Source of the DNA: Spartobacteria bacterium UBA5019 | GTDB lineage: Bacteria; Verrucomicrobiota; Verrucomicrobiia; Chthoniobacterales; Terrimicrobiaceae | Assembly: GCA_002396485.1 (NCBI GenBank) | Contig: DGXZ01000037.1 | Span: 38,574 to 65,052, forward strand | Direction: 5' to 3' | Length of the DNA stretch: 26,479 bases | In this document: positions 25,301 through 26,479 of the stretch, one piece after another | How positions within the stretch are numbered: the first letter of the stretch is position 1 | Layout: each line of letters begins with the position of its first letter | Program-made: the position numbers and the translations under genes | Notes under the pieces: model-generated | Seen by the model: only the letters and a program-made list of their open reading frames with translations | What the model was told of the DNA's origin: nothing | Database searches by the model: none

Positions 25301-26362
25301 CGAAAGGGAGCCTGTGGATCCACCATTGCCGATTTGAAGTGTTCCTGCACTGATCGTGGTGGCGCCAGTGTATGAATTGTTGCCGGAGATTATCCATCTA
25401 CCAGCATCGTTTTTTGTGAGCGCGACCGTGCCGTTTGTATTGTTAACAATAGCACCTTGGATTTCGTTGTTTCCGGTATTTACACCGCGAAGTGTGAGCG
25501 TTCGGTTGCTGAACCCGCTGACTGAAGACGTGTCTGCCGTGTTGAAGCCAGACGCTGTAAAAATCAGTGCTCCAGTTCCGTTACTTGTTATCGTAGCAGC
25601 AGTGGTGCCGCCCGTGCCGTTACCATTGCCGATTTGAATAGTGCGATTGCTCGTGTTTCCGTTGCCGGTGTAGACCAAGGTTCCTGATGTGGTGGTGCTA
25701 CCCATCCTAATGCTCGTCCCGGCAGTGCCCTGTCCGAGACTGGAACTTTCAGTAAAGTTGCCTATCGTTGAGATGATTGTGTTTCCGTTATCGAGTCTTG
25801 ATTGGCCTGTGTAGGTGTTAACGCCAGAAAGCGTAAGAGTGCCATTTCCGCTCTTGGTGATGCCATTTCCGCCTGATAAATTTCCGCTTAAAATCAGATT
25901 TGAGGTTCCCACAGAACCGCCGTTAGCAACTGACAGGGCGAGGGTACCGCCAAGGACGAGATTTGCTCCCATTGTGTGGGCGAGGGCGGTTGTGTTTGCT
26001 GAGTTGGTGACGGTTATACCAGTATTTACCGTGAGGTTTCCTGCGCCAGCGAGAATTGAGATATTCGCCGTTGAGCTACTAATTGTTAAGGTACCCGCAG
26101 TGACATTGCTATTCACCGTCGTGTTGCCGGCGGCGGAGAAAGTCGCATTGTCACCTGTGGTCCAAGCGACGCCGCTTGTGCCATTCCACCAAGTCGAGCC
26201 GCCTGTCCAATTGCCATTGCCGCCCGCAGAGGAAGTGCCGGCTGAGCTCCATGTCACGTTCGCCGCATCAACCTTCCAAGCGGAGAATAGGGTGATCATA
26301 CAGACTAAAATCACAGATAGTGACTTTAAGTGATGGCGGGGGCTTACGGGATTGGGGGCCAT
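19346..26362 (-). CDS. Giant exported autotransporter-associated beta-strand repeat protein with PEP-CTERM-like tail
   Basis: A 2338-residue protein from the ATG at 26362. A signal peptide is clear: basic n-region (PRHHLK), hydrophobic SLSVILVCMITLF and a cleavage site near VDAA (33-34). The body is rich in Gly, Ser, Thr and Asn and has dozens of PATR-like repeats of the form GTLTLSGNNTYTGATTISAGTL, predicted to form a right-handed beta-helix. The C-terminus has PVPEPEAYVTAVILLIGGV followed by a basic RRHRR cluster, a PEP-CTERM-type sorting signal. There is no C-terminal beta-barrel, so it is not a classical autotransporter. The interior contains a passenger-end module (1500-1644) followed by a new passenger-start module (about 1648-1760), as if two proteins were fused. 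Four 78-residue repeats stand out. Likely role: surface or matrix structure or adhesion (inferred). Confidence 0.9.
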   Translation of the reverse strand: MAPNPVSPRHHLKSLSVILVCMITLFSAWKVDAANVTWSSAGTSSAGGNGNWTGGSTWWNGTSGVAWTTGDNATFSAAGNTTVNSNVTAGTLTISSSTANISILAGAGNLTVNTGITVTNSANTTALAHTMGANLVLGGTLALSVANGGSVGTSNLILSGNLSGGNGITKSGNGTLTLSGVNTYTGQSRLDNGNTIISTIGNFTESSSLGQGTAGTSIRMGSTTTSGTLVYTGNGNTSNRTIQIGNGNGTGGTTAATITSNGTGALIFTASGFNTADTSSVSGFSNRTLTLRGVNTGNNEIQGAIVNNTNGTVALTKNDAGRWIISGNNSYTGATTISAGTLQIGNGGSTGSLSTGSAITNNAALVFNRTDTVTQGTDFAAVISGTGATIQNGTGTLVLNGANTFTGALSVQTGTLSISAINNASTTGALGNSATAVTLGSSGSTGTLLYTGATGSSSKRLTLATGGNGTINVSDSSANLTLSGIIDGSGALTKNGTGILILTGTNTFSGGFSLNQGQLQIGNTGNGTTSGSLGTGAITLNGGTLASSSATARTINNAATIGGDVILGNATNTGALTFAGNVNLGGSTRIVTLDSAATFGGEVSNGGLTKNGTGTLTLTANNTYTGMTTINSGTLGLGGSGTNTIGGNITIAGGQLIYSNTSNSQISDASNVTLESGTFNVTGRTETINSLNMSGGVLTAIGLANLTLSSNSSFTGGTVNMGSGSSGVINTSGTTTLGNVTFDYNHTSASGTSTGLLLGGNLTVNDNSTANFTNANATNRGSVRVNAVMGATTVMTVGNNSTLNMGWNLIFSNATTTLTKEGNGTLVISGSGSGIGNGTTLINTGNVTLTGGNATGDAQRFNFGNATGAVLYVAESEQLGIISSLGTNSGNIIIAENQILTTTYTATGSTFNGTISGNNAGLTKTQLAGTNGTLTLTGNNTYTGATTVAAGTLALSGAGALSDSTAVNVTAGSFTINAITSTGETIGSLAGAAGTTVVLGNKTLTTANNDSTTFAGVISGTGGGLTKNGTGTLTLNGSNTYTGATTISAGTLQIGNGGLVGSLSTSSVIANNANLVFNRTNDVVQGTDFSASAITGTGNLTQSGSGNLTLNAANTYTGTTAITSGTLQIGDNGATGSLSASSAIENNGALVFRRNNAISQGTDFSTAAITGIGMLIQNSSSSITLNNSANSFSGGVWVQQGTLYAAAIGNSSASSYLGSCGTIKLGSSSNTGTLRLTTGSPIETTDKVIDLCGTTGGGSIIAANATITMTGNLAMSGTGNKNLSFTSSGSTNTFNLTYSGLISEGVGSVLSLSFAGSGNGNHTLANANNSFSGAVSIAGNTAGTTTTLNVAAIGNAGANSYLGKNSAINIGAGTGGTNILKYTGTGETTDKVINLASTANANQASLDASNASGLLKFTNDFTATGTASSKILNLIGSGNAEIAGVIVNNTSGNVTNVTKSGAGTWTLSGNNTYTGATTISAGTLVLNGTNSGSAITVNSGGTLAGSGTGGATIVNSGGKIGPGNSPGILTVGDLTLNSGGIYTWEMADATGFAGTGWDQLNANGLLTIGSNATSTFTIAITSSGAPTNWNYAATNQTWDILDYGTISGFNASYFTLNSSAFGGDLTPDSSWSLTDTGSALRLTYTYTQNTPTYAGATGIWSTGFTPAITNSANAIFFGAGGTATNDIASATLSSVGSLTFDGTNSYTLEANSGSAGNNSSSALAIGGTIVNNSSVVQTINLATSFAANQTINANTGGIVVGGNMAVASGATLTVVGSNNTTMSGVVSGLGGLTKNSSSTLTLSGNNTYSGNNTIGQGKVLIGDNNAFGTGSIKLGVSGVNATITIASTDSTARTISNTLDTFAGNSWITTFGEASGGTGNLSFTNTTGVSLGSTSRTFNVLNTTSLASGFSTLSGAIVKTGSGTLILTGASTYNGSTTINAGTLQLGNGGTSGSLSAGSAITNNGTLVFNRSNTMTQGIAFASTIGGTGNVIQAGTGTLVLSGANTYTGSTTVSAGNITISNVSALGGTGSGTTVANGAALQIQGDIAVGAEAINLTGSGFSNAGALRNLSGANSLAGAITLAGTTTIGSDAGTLTLTGGVSGTQNLTLTGAGNTTISGTIATSSGSLTKNGSGTATLSAANTYSGTTTVNSGTLVAAASNALGNTSQVILNNGGSFLVTADNAVNDSADITMAGGTLAFSGNRNETIGALTLSANSTLDFGTGSVVAIFSSLVMNGYALNIYNWTGTTLWNGGTGNNTDRFYVNSAVSASDLSRISFYSDSLQNSFVGNGYQILSGSFSNQIIPVPEPEAYVTAVILLIGGVIWARRHRRCKQARSA
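19349..19450 (-). other. PEP-CTERM-like sorting signal of the giant protein
   Basis: The last 34 residues comprise PVPEPEA, a hydrophobic helix YVTAVILLIGGVIWA, and the basic cluster RRHRRCKQAR. This three-part arrangement is the PEP-CTERM pattern recognised by exosortase systems in Verrucomicrobiota and other biofilm formers. No exosortase gene is in the window. Confidence 0.8.
20340..20581 (-). repeat. Copy D of the 78-residue repeat in the giant protein
   Basis: Begins STYNGSTTINAGTLQLGNGG and runs through TNNGTLVFNRSNTMTQGIAFAS to LVLSGANTYTG. It shares the fixed pattern GTLQ(I/L)G..G..GSLS..S.I.NN..LVF.R.N...QG..F with copies A-C, but lies in the second passenger-like half of the protein. 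Confidence 0.75.
21083..21421 (-). other. Internal second passenger-start module of the giant protein
   Basis: Residues about 1648-1760. The stretch ATGIWSTGFTPAITNSANAI, followed by FFGAGGTATNDIASATLSSV and TINLATSFAANQTINANTGG, is the type of block that normally follows the signal peptide in these repeat proteins (W-s-t-g...n-a-i-F-g-a-g). A matching block occurs after the signal peptide (NWTGGSTWWNGTSGVAWTTG...ATFSAAG, from about residue 50). Confidence 0.6.
21431..21865 (-). other. Internal passenger-end module of the giant protein
   Basis: Residues 1500-1644. GGTLAGSGTGGATIVNSGGK, IGPGNSPGILTVGDLTL, a YTWEMADATG block with GTGWDQLNANG, an Ig-like stretch with WDILDYGTISGFNASYFTL, and SALRLTYTY. 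In related proteins this terminal block usually comes just before the C-terminal sorting signal. Here it is followed by about 700 more residues. Confidence 0.65.
22790..23030 (-). repeat. Copy C of the 78-residue repeat in the giant protein
   Basis: Begins NTYTGTTAITSGTLQIGDNG, with ENNGALVFRRNNAISQGTDFS inside. It is directly adjacent to copy B, making a tandem pair. Confidence 0.75.
23030..23260 (-). repeat. Copy B of the 78-residue repeat in the giant protein
   Basis: Begins NTYTGATTISAGTLQIGNGG, followed by LVGSLSTSSVIANNANLVFN and QGTDFS. It shares the exact 15-residue core ATTISAGTLQIGNGG with copy A about 2.1 kb away, which suggests recent duplication or gene conversion. Confidence 0.75.
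25150..25383 (-). repeat. Copy A of the 78-residue repeat in the giant protein
   Basis: Begins NSYTGATTISAGTLQIGNGG, then STGSLSTGSAITNNAALVFN and TVTQGTDFAAV, ending GTLVLNGANTFTG. It is the copy nearest the N-terminus. Confidence 0.75.
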
Positions 26363-26369
26363 ATAGTGA

Positions 26370-26398
26370 AAAATAATCCCTGCAGTTTGAAGTGTCAA
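26370..26398 (-). promoter_or_regulatory. Strong putative sigma70 promoter of the giant gene, leaderless layout
   Basis: Minus strand: TTGACA (26393-26398, perfect consensus), 17-bp spacer, TATTTT (26370-26375), then seven bases to the ATG at 26362. A normal start site would fall at or within a base or two of the ATG, giving a leaderless message. The in-frame TTG at 26398 that could extend the protein is the -35 box itself. The upstream region to 26479 is AT-rich, as expected for an UP-like region. Confidence 0.65.
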
Positions 26399-26479
26399 CT
26401 TATTTTTGAACCCAAATTTTTATACATTGCAAGAATTTCTCAAAGCGAATGTATTTACAAAAAGTCTCTAAAAAATCTT

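Noticed and set aside
20300..25850. Regularly recurring GTGTAGGTGTT-like 30-base motif that could resemble a CRISPR array
   Set aside because: It encodes the NTYTG core of the protein repeat in frame; spacing is irregular, copies are divergent and no cas genes are present.
19695..26333. Series of plus-strand frames rich in Val, Pro and Leu across the giant gene
   Set aside because: They are the reverse reading of the Gly/Asn/Thr repeat codons; the same short patterns recur wherever the repeat occurs and no starts, signals or domains are present.

Overview
The window most likely comes from a member of the Verrucomicrobiota (PVC group). The clues are an LL-diaminopimelate aminotransferase (DapL), a stand-alone prepilin-type protein, a squalene-hopene cyclase, and a very large autotransporter-associated beta-strand repeat protein ending in a PEP-CTERM-like sorting tail. 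This assignment is inferred from gene content; no search was run. Most of the window is ordinary chromosomal housekeeping DNA. No rRNA, tRNA, insertion sequence, phage gene or CRISPR array was seen.

Positions 1-8815 are one long run of minus-strand genes. In reading order they are sodA, a strong intrinsic terminator, dapL, a pseudopilin-like gene, rplS, a hairpin-rich spacer, rnhB, yraN, uup and rapA. The rapA gene runs off the left edge. The rplS-rnhB-yraN order is a familiar bacterial arrangement. uup and rapA share a four-base stop/start overlap.

A compact divergent promoter region (about 8816-8927) separates sodA from a plus-strand group: bioB, rpiB, shc and a DUF429-like gene. bioB/rpiB and rpiB/shc overlap at their stop/start codons, so biotin synthesis, pentose-phosphate isomerisation and hopanoid synthesis appear translationally linked. 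miaB (plus) then converges on tex (minus) across a large inverted repeat. A cysteine desulfurase gene (minus) lies just upstream of tex and is divergent from a small methyltransferase gene.

The right quarter (19346-26362, minus) is one giant secreted protein of about 2338 residues. It looks like two complete repeat passengers joined head to tail, with an internal 'end' module followed by a second 'start' module. Its promoter has a perfect TTGACA, a 17-bp spacer and TATTTT placed so that transcription would start at or next to the ATG. bioB shows the same layout. Together with the general lack of Shine-Dalgarno sequences, this suggests leaderless or very short-leader translation is common here. 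No intergenic stretch exceeds 300 bases. The longest ones (13137-13417 and 19063-19345) hold repeats and no convincing gene.
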